Source: Glycomyces sp. NRRL B-16210 (GTDB taxonomy: Bacteria; Actinomycetota; Actinomycetes; Mycobacteriales; Micromonosporaceae). Taken from it: a stretch of 64,000 nucleotides of DNA. The DNA is taken from contig NZ_JOGR01000006.1 in the NCBI RefSeq assembly GCF_000719515.1, forward strand, positions 124,001-188,000, read 5' to 3'. Under the pieces are notes generated by a model. It ran no database searches. It was given only the letters and a program-made list of their open reading frames with translations, and was not told the DNA's origin. Both the position numbers and the translations under genes were made by a program. Numbering within the stretch: position 1 is the first letter of the stretch; every line of letters begins with the position of its first letter. Positions 54,432-61,436 of this stretch are shown in pieces.

Positions 54432-55142
54432 ATGCCGAAACGAGCGATCACCGTTCGCCTGGAAGAGCACGACTGGCAGGTCATCGCCGCGGTCGCCGCC
54501 GCACAGGGCACGGAGCCGGCCGCCTGGCTCGCCCGCGAGGCGCGCAGGGCCGCCCTCGCCGCCGAACTGCGGGAATGGAACCGGACGCAAGCACTCGAGA
54601 ATCAGGACTGGCTCGAAGCCACCGAACACGAGTCCAGCGAGTTGTGGACCGGGGACGCCAAGGAGTTAAGCAATGCCGGAGCGGATGGCGCTGAAGCGCG
54701 GCGAGGTCTACATGCACACCCCTACCGGCAAGCGCGTGGTCGTGCTGTCGGACGACCGGTTCAACGCCGACTCCCACACCGGCAGAGTCCTCGTCGCCCC
54801 GCTCGGCCGACAACCCGGCCCCGCCTCCGTCCCCTGCGGGGAACAGGACCCGGTCTCGGGCTTCGTCCACATCGCCGAACTCGGCCAGGCCACGGTCGGC
54901 AGTCTCGCCGACTGCGCCTGCACCCTCTCCGGCCGCACCATGGAGCACCTCAACCGCGCCCTCGTCTCCCTCTTCGACCTCCCCTACTGACCCCGGTCAA
55001 CCCCGAGACACCCCTTCTCCCGCAACGTCATCGCGACGATCGCCCCGCGACGATCCCCAGCGTCTCCCGCGGAGCCCGCCCCAGGAGCCCGGCCAAGTCC
55101 GTGCCGGTCCCGGCGAGGAACCCCGCCGAGATGTTCGAGTAG
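54432..55142 (+). CDS. Antitoxin-like gene without its own stop (reads through the toxin gene)
   Basis: The supported part is residues 1-80: MPKRAITVRLEEHDWQVIAA begins a ribbon-helix-helix-like DNA-binding segment, then VAAAQGTEPAAWLAREARRAA and an acidic region (LENQDWLEATEHESSELW) fit to bind a toxin. A normal antitoxin would stop just before the toxin ATG at 54673. A TAA does lie at 54667-54669 but one frame off, so the frame continues through the whole toxin gene to 55142, adding about 155 Arg/Pro-rich residues that are only the toxin read out of frame. A single-base indel near the end of the antitoxin is the simplest cause. Confidence 0.55.
   Translation: MPKRAITVRLEEHDWQVIAAVAAAQGTEPAAWLAREARRAALAAELREWNRTQALENQDWLEATEHESSELWTGDAKELSNAGADGAEARRGLHAHPYRQARGRAVGRPVQRRLPHRQSPRRPARPTTRPRLRPLRGTGPGLGLRPHRRTRPGHGRQSRRLRLHPLRPHHGAPQPRPRLPLRPPLLTPVNPETPLLPQRHRDDRPATIPSVSRGARPRSPAKSVPVPARNPAEMFE
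54673..54990 (+). CDS. MazF/PemK-like toxin
   Basis: 105 residues. LKRGEVYMHTPTGKRVVVLSDDRFNADSHTGRVLVAPLG matches the start of MazF/PemK-type endoribonucleases (RGEV..., then the V-V-L-S and VAPL strands), and GFVHIAELGQATVGSLADCACTLS is in the place of the second half, ending with a helix MEHLNRALVSLFDL. Such toxins cut RNA at short motifs unless bound by the antitoxin. The ATG lies directly after GGAGTTAAGC, with the antitoxin-like gene upstream; the ribosome-binding site GGAG is 7 nt from the start. Confidence 0.75.
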   Translation: MPERMALKRGEVYMHTPTGKRVVVLSDDRFNADSHTGRVLVAPLGRQPGPASVPCGEQDPVSGFVHIAELGQATVGSLADCACTLSGRTMEHLNRALVSLFDLPY

Positions 55143-55879
55143 ATCGACACCGAGTGCGCCACCTGGTACTCGAGCAGCCCCGCATCCCCGAGCGCTTTCC
55201 TGAACGCCCCCAACGAGACCGGCGCATAACGCACCGCCCCTGCCTCGCGGACGATCGCCGCCGCAATCTCGGCCCCGCTCAGCGCGCGCTCGCCCACCAG
55301 CTCGAAGACGCGCCCCGCGTACCGGTCGTCCTCCATCGACTCCAGCGCGACGCGAACCGCCGCCTCGGCCAGATCCTCCCGCGCCACCAAGGCGACCGCA
55401 CCCTCTCCCATCGGCAGGTCGAGCACACCGCTCGCCGCCGCCGCGAGCGCCGACGGGACCAGCAGCTCGGCATAGAGACCGTTGCGCAGCACCGTGAACC
55501 GCAACCCGGACTCGGCCAGCAGACGCTCGGTCGCCCGGTGCGCCAACGCGATGCTCAGGTGATCGCCCGCTCCGGCCAGGCTCGTGTAGACGACGTGCCG
55601 CACCCCGGCCTCCCGCGCCGCCCCGATCGCGGCGGCATGGCGCGCCCGCACCACGTCGTCCTCGGCGTAACCCGCCGAGACCATCACCAGCACGCCGATC
55701 CCGTTGAACGCCTGGGACAACGAGGCGGCATCATCGAAATCGACTCGCCGGACCGGCATGCCCTCGCGTTCGAACGCCGACGTGTCGCGACTGCCCGCCA
55801 CGACGTTCGCGCCGGCCTTGACGAGCCCGGCGTGTACGAGGGAGCCGAGCGCTCCCGAAGCCCCGGTGACCATGATCAT
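55028..55879 (-). CDS. NmrA/QorB-like NAD(P)H-binding oxidoreductase
   Basis: 283 residues of the atypical-SDR fold: MIMVTGASGALGSLVHAGLV (GxxGxxG), RRVDFDDAASL, VLVMVSAG, RHVVYTSLAG and LLAESGLRFTVLRNGLYAE. It is typical of QorB-type quinone oxidoreductases and NmrA-like redox sensors. GGAAGG lies upstream of the ATG at 55879. The divergent HxlR regulator 81 bp away matches the QorR/QorB arrangement known from Corynebacterium, in which HxlR-type QorR represses qorB and responds to diamide/quinones; this is an inference by context. Confidence 0.88.
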   Translation of the reverse strand: MIMVTGASGALGSLVHAGLVKAGANVVAGSRDTSAFEREGMPVRRVDFDDAASLSQAFNGIGVLVMVSAGYAEDDVVRARHAAAIGAAREAGVRHVVYTSLAGAGDHLSIALAHRATERLLAESGLRFTVLRNGLYAELLVPSALAAAASGVLDLPMGEGAVALVAREDLAEAAVRVALESMEDDRYAGRVFELVGERALSGAEIAAAIVREAGAVRYAPVSLGAFRKALGDAGLLEYQVAHSVSIYSNISAGFLAGTGTDLAGLLGRAPRETLGIVAGRSSR

Positions 55880-55960
55880 CTCGCGGTGTCCTTCCTGTTG
55901 GAACCTGCTGCCACGCCCAATGGTGGGTAGCATTCGACTCCGGCGGAAGGAGGCACAGGA

Positions 55961-56371
55961 ATGTCACCTGGGCACACGGCGGTAACCCTCCAGGCCGACA
56001 AGGCCGACGCGAACGGGCCTTGTGGTGAGGACCACTGCGGCATCCGCGAGGTGCTCGACCGCATCGGCGACAAGTGGTCCGTCCTCGCCGTGGTCGAGCT
56101 GACCAAGGGCGAGCGCCGATTCAAGGAACTCCAGCGGGCGATTCCCGGTGTCTCGCAGCGGATGCTGACCTTGACGCTGCGGCGGCTCGGCCGCGACGGC
56201 CTGGTCGACCGCACCGTCTTCCCCACCAACCCGCCGCAGGTCGAGTACCGGCTCACCGCCCTGGGCCGGAGCCTCTCGGGCCTGGTCGTGGCCATCGCCG
56301 ACTGGTCCCGCGACCACCTGGACGAGATGGAGCAGGCCCGTTCCGACTGGGACGCAACGCATCCCGAGTGA
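55961..56371 (+). CDS. HxlR-family transcriptional regulator (QorR/HypR-like)
   Basis: 136 residues, winged helix-turn-helix: VLDRIGDKWSVLAVVELTKGERRFKELQRAIPGVSQRMLTLTLRRLGRDGLVDRTVFPTNPPQVEYRLTALG is the HxlR signature. Two cysteines near the start (NGPCGEDHCGI) are well placed to sense oxidants or reactive electrophiles; the Cys before the first helix is the sensor in HypR/QorR-type members. It lies divergent to the QorB-like gene it probably represses. AAGGAGG precedes the ATG at a good distance. Confidence 0.92.
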   Translation: MSPGHTAVTLQADKADANGPCGEDHCGIREVLDRIGDKWSVLAVVELTKGERRFKELQRAIPGVSQRMLTLTLRRLGRDGLVDRTVFPTNPPQVEYRLTALGRSLSGLVVAIADWSRDHLDEMEQARSDWDATHPE

Positions 56372-56392
56372 ACAGCAAGGCGGACACAACAC

Positions 56393-56430
56393 GACCGCCG
56401 GCCCCGGGCTGGGTCCCGGAACCGGCGGTC
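56393..56430. terminator. Bidirectional hairpin between HxlR and YeiH genes
   Basis: 9-bp stem GACCGCCGG / CCGGCGGTC with inner GC pairing, between convergent stops. Confidence 0.6.
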
Positions 56431-56443
56431 AGAAGGCGCGACT

Positions 56444-57700
56444 CTAGACCACGAAGCCGCGGAACAGGATCGACGCCACGATCAGCGCGACGATCAGGTT
56501 GAACACGGCCGCACCGGTGAACACGGCGATGGGACGCCAACCGGCCTCGCGCAGCCGCGTCAGGCGGAACTCCAGCCCGATCGAGACGAACGCCAGGATC
56601 AGGAACCAGGTGCGCAGGTCGTTGACCACCGCGATGGTGTCCTTCCCGGCGTCACCGGCGGAGTTGAGGTACCAGGTGGCGACCACCGACGCGAGGATGA
56701 ACCCGAGCACGAACTTCGGGAACCGGGTCCACACCGCGCCCAGGCCCGGACGCTTCGCGCCCGGCGTGCGGTCCACCTTGAAGGTGAAGTACGCGGTGAG
56801 CGCGACCGCCACGAGGCCCATGAGCACGTTCTGGGTGCTCTTGACGACCGCGGCGATCTGCAACGCCTCTTCGCCGACGATCGCACCGGCGGCCGCGACC
56901 GCGGCCGTGGTGTCGATGTTGCCGCCGATCCAGGCGCCGGCCACCGGCGCGGACAGGTCGAGCAGACCGGCCAGCCACGGCAGCAGGAAGATCGAGGGCA
57001 GCGCGATCAAGATGACCAGGCTCGCGGTGTAGGCGAGCTGCTCCTTGCGGGCGCGGACGGCGCCCGCGGCGGCGATCGCGGCGCTGACGCCGCAGATGGA
57101 GACGGCCGAGGACAGCAGCGCCCGCAGCTTGTCGTCCACGCCGAGGCGACCGGCCAGCCACCAGGTGAAGAAGAACACCAGGGGAACGACGATGAGCGCC
57201 TGGGCGATCGCCGGGGCGGCGGCGCGCGCGATGACGGACAGGTTGATCGACGCGCCCAGCAGCACCAGACCGGTCTTGATGAAGAACTCGGTCCGGAAGC
57301 CGTCAGACACCTTGTCGCGGATGCCCGTCAGCGAGATGACCAGGCCGCCGAGGAGGCCGAGGATGATCGCGTAGACGGGGTACTCGACCGCCGCGGCGAA
57401 GTCGCCGAACGAGGTGTCCGCGGCCCACTCGGGGACGGACTGCTCCAGGAAGCGGGTGATCGCGCCCAGCACGAGCACGATCAGCACGCCGAGGCCGATC
57501 AGCGCCCAGTGCGAACGCGGGGCGTCTTCCTCGGGTGGCGTGGAGTCGGTGGAATCGGTTGTGGGATCAGCGGATTCCGGGGCGGTGGAGGCATCGGGGG
57601 CGTCGAGGGCGTCGGGCGCGGCGTCTTCGACGGGGGAGGCGGTGGCCGTGGTCGCTTCGGACCCTTCGGCTTCGGCGGGGCTGGTGGGTTCGGCGGCCAT
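56444..57700 (-). CDS. YeiH-family (UPF0324) putative sulfate exporter
   Basis: 418 residues. An acidic, Ala/Thr/Pro-rich N-terminal tail of about 65 residues is followed by about 10 TM helices matching YeiH: RTEFFIKTGLVLLGASINLSV, AVSICGVSAAIAAAGAVRARKEQ and WIGGNIDTTAAVAAAGAIVGEEAL. Members are proposed anion exporters; transport has not been shown for most. The long soluble tail is unusual. Its ATG overlaps the stop of a 49-residue membrane peptide gene upstream (TAATG at 57698-57702), so the pair is translationally coupled and under the promoter at 57875-57915. Confidence 0.88.
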   Translation of the reverse strand: MAAEPTSPAEAEGSEATTATASPVEDAAPDALDAPDASTAPESADPTTDSTDSTPPEEDAPRSHWALIGLGVLIVLVLGAITRFLEQSVPEWAADTSFGDFAAAVEYPVYAIILGLLGGLVISLTGIRDKVSDGFRTEFFIKTGLVLLGASINLSVIARAAAPAIAQALIVVPLVFFFTWWLAGRLGVDDKLRALLSSAVSICGVSAAIAAAGAVRARKEQLAYTASLVILIALPSIFLLPWLAGLLDLSAPVAGAWIGGNIDTTAAVAAAGAIVGEEALQIAAVVKSTQNVLMGLVAVALTAYFTFKVDRTPGAKRPGLGAVWTRFPKFVLGFILASVVATWYLNSAGDAGKDTIAVVNDLRTWFLILAFVSIGLEFRLTRLREAGWRPIAVFTGAAVFNLIVALIVASILFRGFVV

Positions 57701-57849
57701 TACGGGATCACTCCTTCGGGGATGACACCGATCAGGACGAGGGCCAGCAGGGCGAGGCCGACGATGACGGCGGCCCAGTCCTCGTTGATGGCTGTTCGGC
57801 CCGCCTTCTCTGGGGTGGAGGCGTTGTCGGAGGGGGTCTCACTGCTCAC
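57700..57849 (-). CDS. 49-residue single-TM peptide coupled to the YeiH transporter
   Basis: GTG start at 57849, chosen because AGGAAG lies 7 nt upstream and follows the promoter at the right distance. The peptide has a polar start (SSETPSDNASTPEKAGRTAIN) and one helix (DWAAVIVGLALLALVLIGVI). Its TAA overlaps the YeiH ATG by one base. Similar tiny partners act as accessory subunits in other transporters, so it may be a YeiH subunit. It is below the usual ORF cut-off when started correctly. Confidence 0.65.
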   Translation of the reverse strand: MSSETPSDNASTPEKAGRTAINEDWAAVIVGLALLALVLIGVIPEGVIP

Positions 57850-57874
57850 GGGGCACTTCCTTTCACGAAAGCAG

Positions 57875-57915
57875 ACTTTTCCTATAGGAATAGTCGATCG
57901 CGAACCCAGAGTCAA
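57875..57915 (-). promoter_or_regulatory. Strong promoter with overlapping palindromic operator (small peptide-yeiH unit)
   Basis: On the minus strand: TTGACT (57910-57915), 17-bp spacer, TATTCC (57887-57892). The perfect 12-bp palindrome TTCCTATAGGAA (57879-57890), extended by ACT/AGT arms to 57875-57894, overlaps the -10, an ideal repressor position. The regulator is not encoded next to it. Confidence 0.7.
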
Positions 57916-57957
57916 TACCCAGTTCATCTGATGGCACAAGATCCGGTGGTGGGAACG

Positions 57958-57988
57958 CGAACGGCCCCGCCGAAGGCGGGGCCGTTCG
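57958..57988 (-). terminator. Terminator hairpin after the DUF397 gene
   Basis: 14-bp perfect stem CGAACGGCCCCGCC / GGCGGGGCCGTTCG with GAA loop, 15 nt past the DUF397 stop. Confidence 0.8.
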
Positions 57989-58002
57989 GGGGTCGAACCG
58001 GG

Positions 58003-58251
58003 CTATCGGTCGGTTTGCTGGAGCAATGCGGTGAAGTCGACGGTCTTCAGATCGAAGATCGGGGAGTCATCGCCAAGCTTGCTGTCCCGCACCTGGAAGC
58101 CAGCGCCAGCGGGCCGGGCCTCCACGCAGTTGCTGTTCTCGGCGCCGTTGCTCCGGCTCGACTTGCGCCAAGGGGCGACTCGCACCTCAACGCAGTCGCT
58201 GTTCGCGGTGCCTTGGCTCCGGCTCGACTTGCGCCACCCATCCTGGCTCAT
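58003..58251 (-). CDS. DUF397 protein with duplicated motif
   Basis: 82 residues. The DUF397 signature WRKSSRS...NxxCVEV occurs twice: WRKSSRSQGTANSDCVEVRV near residue 6 and WRKSSRSNGAENSNCVEARP near 28, so the gene carries an internal duplication of about 22 residues. The C-terminal part has VRDSKLGDDSPIFDLKTVDF, the second DUF397 element. Such proteins pair with DUF5753 regulators in streptomycete developmental loci (whiJ type). The ATG overlaps the regulator's stop in ATGA. Confidence 0.92.
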   Translation of the reverse strand: MSQDGWRKSSRSQGTANSDCVEVRVAPWRKSSRSNGAENSNCVEARPAGAGFQVRDSKLGDDSPIFDLKTVDFTALLQQTDR

Positions 58252-59054
58252 CGCTGGAACTCCTTCAGAGACTTGGCTTGTCGGAGCCCTCCCTCGAAGA
58301 TCTGGTGGTACTTGCCTACGGCGTCACTGTTCTCGTAGAACCGCCGCTCGTAGGGGCTTTCCAGATATACGATGCTGGGCTCCTCGGTATTCCTGAAGGA
58401 TAGTACGGAGTAGGGCACATCCATCAACGGATATGGTCCGTCTGCCAGCTCCAAGACCTTGATGGTCACATTTGGGTGTTCGTCGAGCTCCAACATGCGA
58501 CTGAGTTGCTCGTCGTCGCAGCCGTTCTTGAGCACGGCCTCTGTGAGAAGGTACCGCAGTCTGATGGAGCCGAGCTTCTGAAGAAGCTCGGTTTGTCTTG
58601 CGAGACGATGCTCGATCAGCACCGGGATGCGCTCGCGCGACACTTCACTCCGTTCGAAGAGCCGGCGCATATAAAACTCGGTCTGGACTGGGCCCGGCAC
58701 ATACATCGTCTCGAACTGGTCGAGTCCTGCCGCCAGTCGCTCGAATTCCATGTATGCGTCCCAGCCTGAGTTCTCGACTGCGTGGCTGGGCTGGGCCCAC
58801 ATGTCATCGTTCACGTAGCGCCAGATGCGCTCCAGTTCGAACTGAATCTGGTCCGGGGCTCCGTAGTACCTGGCGAGCCTGCCGATGACCGCGTAGGTGA
58901 GTCTGGTGGGGACGCCGTTCTCGAGGCGTTTGAGCGTTCGCGTCGATCCCGCGATTGCCGCAGCCTCAGGATCAGTGACCTTCTTACCCGCCAATTCACG
59001 CTGCGCCGCAAGCTCGCGACCGACCTGCCTGCGAAGTTCAGAAACTGTCGACAT
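58248..59054 (-). CDS. XRE-type regulator with DUF5753 domain (WhiJ-like)
   Basis: 268 residues from the ATG at 59054. The N-terminal helix-turn-helix (about 5-70, AAAIAGSTRTLKRLENGVP) is followed by DUF5753: WDAYMEFERLAAGLDQFETM, VPGPVQTEFYMRRLF, RIPVLIEHRLARQTELL, LLTEAVL and SPYERRFYENSDAV. These regulators act with DUF397 partners; several control development or secondary metabolism in Streptomyces. GATACT lies exactly 6 nt before the start (leaderless). An inverted repeat in the divergent gap (59110-59137) is a candidate site for it. Confidence 0.92.
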   Translation of the reverse strand: MSTVSELRRQVGRELAAQRELAGKKVTDPEAAAIAGSTRTLKRLENGVPTRLTYAVIGRLARYYGAPDQIQFELERIWRYVNDDMWAQPSHAVENSGWDAYMEFERLAAGLDQFETMYVPGPVQTEFYMRRLFERSEVSRERIPVLIEHRLARQTELLQKLGSIRLRYLLTEAVLKNGCDDEQLSRMLELDEHPNVTIKVLELADGPYPLMDVPYSVLSFRNTEEPSIVYLESPYERRFYENSDAVGKYHQIFEGGLRQAKSLKEFQR

Positions 59055-59109
59055 CTTCTCAGTATCGCAACAACTACACATTGCGCAACCGCCACCCGCG
59101 CGCCGAACC

Positions 59110-59137
59110 GTATGGCAGTTTGGTTGGCCATACTGCC
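59110..59137. promoter_or_regulatory. Candidate operator between the DUF5753 regulator and the small-gene operon
   Basis: GTATGGC (59110-59116) and GCCATAC (59127-59133) form an inverted repeat with a 10-bp spacer; an alternative overlapping pair GGCAGT/ACTGCC spans 59114-59137. Confidence 0.5.
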
Positions 59138-59201
59138 TTTTCCTTACGACCCGAGATCGATCGCTGGTCCTATCGCCAACCGTCCTACCAGGTGTTTCGG
59201 C

Positions 59202-59231
59202 TTGAGATTGCGGCGCATCTCTCCCTACTCT
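59202..59231 (+). promoter_or_regulatory. Promoter of the three-gene small operon
   Basis: TTGAGA (59202-59207), 18-bp spacer, TACTCT (59226-59231), about 40 nt before the first ATG and 65 bp after the inverted repeat. Confidence 0.45.
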
Positions 59232-59271
59232 CGACTTCACGCCGCTGGAGCGAATGGGAGGAGCACCAGAG

Positions 59272-59592
59272 ATGCGACACGAAACGACCAAGCGATACGC
59301 CGCGCCGGACCCGTTGGAGCGGGGAGGGTTCAGCGACGGCCGGCGCTATTTCAAGGTCCGGGCTTCGAGCGCCCAGGCACCGGACTCGTTCCAGGTCTAC
59401 TCGGGCGACAACCGGGTGGACATCGTCGTGGTCGTCTCCGGCCTGGCTTCCGGAAGCCTCAGGGCCACTTGGGGAGACGGGTGGAGGACCGCGAGCGAGG
59501 AGTGGAAGTCCTGGGTGAAGGACCAGGGCTTCATGGTCTTCTACAACGGAGGTCCCGAGGAGCCCCGTCCGGTGAGGGTCTGCAATGGATGA
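59272..59592 (+). CDS. Unknown small protein, first of a three-gene overlapping operon
   Basis: 106 residues: RYFKVRASSAQAPDSFQVYS, VDIVVVVSGLASGSLRATWGD, WKSWVKDQGFMVFYNGGPEE. It looks like a compact beta-rich soluble protein without cysteines except near the end. The ATG at 59272 is set by GGGAGGAG 8 nt upstream rather than the earlier ATG at 59254. The last 8 nt overlap the next gene. I do not recognise the family. Divergent from the DUF5753 regulator. Confidence 0.7.
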   Translation: MRHETTKRYAAPDPLERGGFSDGRRYFKVRASSAQAPDSFQVYSGDNRVDIVVVVSGLASGSLRATWGDGWRTASEEWKSWVKDQGFMVFYNGGPEEPRPVRVCNG

Positions 59593-59749
59593 GCGGGACA
59601 GGACTCCGGAGCCCGAGCGGGAGGCCGCAGACCCGGCCGAGGTGACCGGCGCGCCACAGGGTGGCCGTCTTACCGATCGCGATTGGTTCGACATCGCGGT
59701 GCGGCAGGTGCGGACGGGGCGTCGGTGGGCCCGGATGGATGAGCGTTGA
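59585..59749 (+). CDS. Unknown 54-residue protein, second gene of the operon
   Basis: Begins MDERDRTPEPEREAADP (strongly charged) and continues LTDRDWFDIAVRQVRTGRRW, a short amphipathic helix. The start overlaps the previous stop by 8 nt and the stop overlaps the next start (TGATG at 59747-59751). The dense overlap at both ends is the main support that it is real; it is too short for ordinary ORF lists. Confidence 0.55.
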   Translation: MDERDRTPEPEREAADPAEVTGAPQGGRLTDRDWFDIAVRQVRTGRRWARMDER

Positions 59750-60003
59750 TGACGAATCGTCCGGTGTGCGGGTTCAACGCTGAAGGGCGGGCGTTTGTCG
59801 CGGAGACGTTCGTGAACACCCTGACCGGGCGGCAGTTCGCCGTCAGGGATCTCGCCACCGGCTTCACGGTCATGACGCGCAAGATCGATGAAGCCGCCGA
59901 GCTGTTCTGGACCGCTGGCTACGGCAAGGATGATCCGTTGTTGCGCAAGGCGATCGCGGTGAAGGCTGACGAGGCGTGCGCGCGTTTGCGCGGCGACGTT
60001 TGA
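59749..60003 (+). CDS. Unknown 84-residue protein, third gene of the operon
   Basis: MTNRPVCGFNAEGRAFVAET, then FVNTLTGRQFAVRDLATGFTVMTRKIDEAAELFWTAGYGKDDPLLRKAIAVKADEACARL. It has an N-terminal beta-rich part and a helical C-terminus; no TM or signal. The ATG (59749) overlaps the previous stop by one base. Two hairpins follow (60053-60083, 60159-60198), so the operon ends here. Family unknown. Confidence 0.65.
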   Translation: MTNRPVCGFNAEGRAFVAETFVNTLTGRQFAVRDLATGFTVMTRKIDEAAELFWTAGYGKDDPLLRKAIAVKADEACARLRGDV

Positions 60004-60052
60004 GGCTTGGGCGGGGCGTGTCTTCCCAGGACCGCGCCCCTGCCCGATGAGT

Positions 60053-60083
60053 GTCCCCGGTGTTATCGGTTCGCACCGGGGAC
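60053..60083 (+). terminator. First of two hairpins ending the small-gene operon
   Basis: 10-bp stem GTCCCCGGTG / CACCGGGGAC, 11-nt loop. Confidence 0.6.
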
Positions 60084-60158
60084 CGCAATAGTCGAGTTCA
60101 GGGTGGAGGGCTCGGCTTGGTCCCGCCGCACCCCCGGGCGGAGTTCGGGACCAAAAGT

Positions 60159-60198
60159 GGGGCCGCGGCCGAAGCGGTGATGTGCCGGCCGCGGCCCC
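60159..60198. terminator. Second hairpin after the small-gene operon
   Basis: 13-bp perfect stem GGGGCCGCGGCCG / CGGCCGCGGCCCC, 14-nt loop, TT after it. The 245 bp from 60004 to 60248 hold only these two hairpins. Confidence 0.6.
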
Positions 60199-60248
60199 TT
60201 CAGCACACCGATCCAACCTGCCGATCTTAGGGATCGCCGCGCATTGCC

Positions 60249-60392
60249 TTGGCCGAAGAACTCGCCGCACAGCTCGTGGCGAGCAAGCAGCAGATCGAGG
60301 AGCTGCGAGCAGAGGGTGCGGCGAGCCCGCGCGCCTTCGCGTATTCGGAAGAAGACGGAAGCGAGTCTGCGCTCCGCAGCGGCACCGAGTGA
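60249..60392 (+). CDS. Possible 47-residue coiled-coil peptide (low confidence)
   Basis: From a TTG: LAEELAAQLVASKQQIEELR then AEGAASPRAFAYSEEDGSES. The helical, heptad-like first half and normal codon bias suggest it is or was coding, but no good ribosome-binding site is seen, so it could be the remnant of a longer gene. It ends 21 nt before the next gene. Confidence 0.3.
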   Translation: MAEELAAQLVASKQQIEELRAEGAASPRAFAYSEEDGSESALRSGTE

Positions 60393-60413
60393 GGGCATTG
60401 GAAGAGGGATCGC

Positions 60414-60896
60414 ATGAGCGTACGCGTCTGGTGGGACATCTCGGATGCCGAGTTGTCCTCGGCCGAGGAACTGGATGAGTTCATCCGCGAGCACAACGCG
60501 ATGATCGCCCCGCAAGGGGTTCGAGCGTGGTCGCTGCTCATCGGCCCTTCCGGGTCTGCCATCGAGGACATGCCGCTGCGCCTCGACTTCGACGCCGATC
60601 CGGGATCGCCGCCGGTGACGACCGAAGCAGAGGCGAGCGCCAGGCTCAAGGCCGATCCGGAGGTGACCGGCACGGCGGCGGCCCGCTGGCTGCCGTCCGG
60701 CCTCAAGGCGGCAGAGGCCGGCCGTGAACCGAAAGCGCTGCGGGTGTGCGAGTCCTCGGATGAGGAGCTTGCAGACCTACCGGCCGAACTCGGAAGGCTC
60801 AGCTTCGCGGCGGCGCGCGCGCTGGCACGCGCGTATCTCGAAACGGGCGAGCGACCGGAGGCCGAAGGCGTGACATGGGATCTCGTGGAAGGCTGA
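60414..60896 (+). CDS. Unknown acidic protein (possible immunity-type protein)
   Basis: 160 residues: MSVRVWWDISDAELSSAEEL, DEFIREHNAMIAPQGVRAW, then LRLDFDADPGSPPVTTEAEAS and a helical, acidic C-terminus (SSDEELADLPAELGRLSFAAARALARAYLETGERP). Start region and acidity faintly recall Imm1-type immunity proteins of polymorphic toxin systems, but no toxin is adjacent and I do not claim the match. GAAGAGGG precedes the ATG. Then 540 bp without a gene follow. Confidence 0.65.
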   Translation: MSVRVWWDISDAELSSAEELDEFIREHNAMIAPQGVRAWSLLIGPSGSAIEDMPLRLDFDADPGSPPVTTEAEASARLKADPEVTGTAAARWLPSGLKAAEAGREPKALRVCESSDEELADLPAELGRLSFAAARALARAYLETGERPEAEGVTWDLVEG

Positions 60897-61153
60897 CCGG
60901 TTGCTCGCGCTGCGACCGGACCAGATTTGGCCGAGACCGTGAACCCCCGGGCATGAGGGTGGAGCGGCCCCGATCTTTGGGCGGCGTATGAGACCGGTCG
61001 GTCGGGCTCCACGACCACCGCGACCGGGCGAGCCCAGCCTCCGCGAATGCCGCGGCCCGCTTTTCAGTGCTCTCTTAGTTTGACGACTCGACTTTGCCGA
61101 TCGCTCCCACTCGGGTCGTCGACACGCTTGCGTGATCGCGCGGAAACAAAGTA

Positions 61154-61183
61154 TTGACAAGTGTAATTGGGCGGGATTAGAAT
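61154..61183 (+). promoter_or_regulatory. Near-consensus sigma-70 promoter of the GH87-like gene
   Basis: TTGACA (61154-61159, perfect), 18-bp spacer, TAGAAT (61178-61183, 5 of 6). It lies in a distinctly AT-richer part of the 540-bp gap 60897-61436 and implies a leader of about 245 nt. Confidence 0.7.
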
Positions 61184-61192
61184 CCTTTCTTA

Positions 61193-61208
61193 GGTATAGC
61201 GCTAAACC
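61193..61208. promoter_or_regulatory. LacI-family-type operator at the GH87-like promoter
   Basis: GGTATAGCGCTAAACC is a 16-bp dyad with one mismatched pair and the central AGCGCT typical of LacI-family operators, at about +4 to +19 of the predicted start. Confidence 0.55.
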
Positions 61209-61436
61209 TTCGATCATCAGCCACTTCATACTCTCAAACCTTCCCTAAGATCGATGCTCATCGATCCTAATAATCGTGCGCGGAGCACCGCCGATCACCC
61301 TGGCTGTGCTGTGCGCCGACCCCCGGACCGCCCGATGGCGAGTCTGGATCGAGTGCGATCGCGTCCGCCCGCTCGGCGGTATTCGTGCTGCCCTGTGGAG
61401 GGTCGATCGCCAATTCCCCCTTACAAGGAGTCGATC

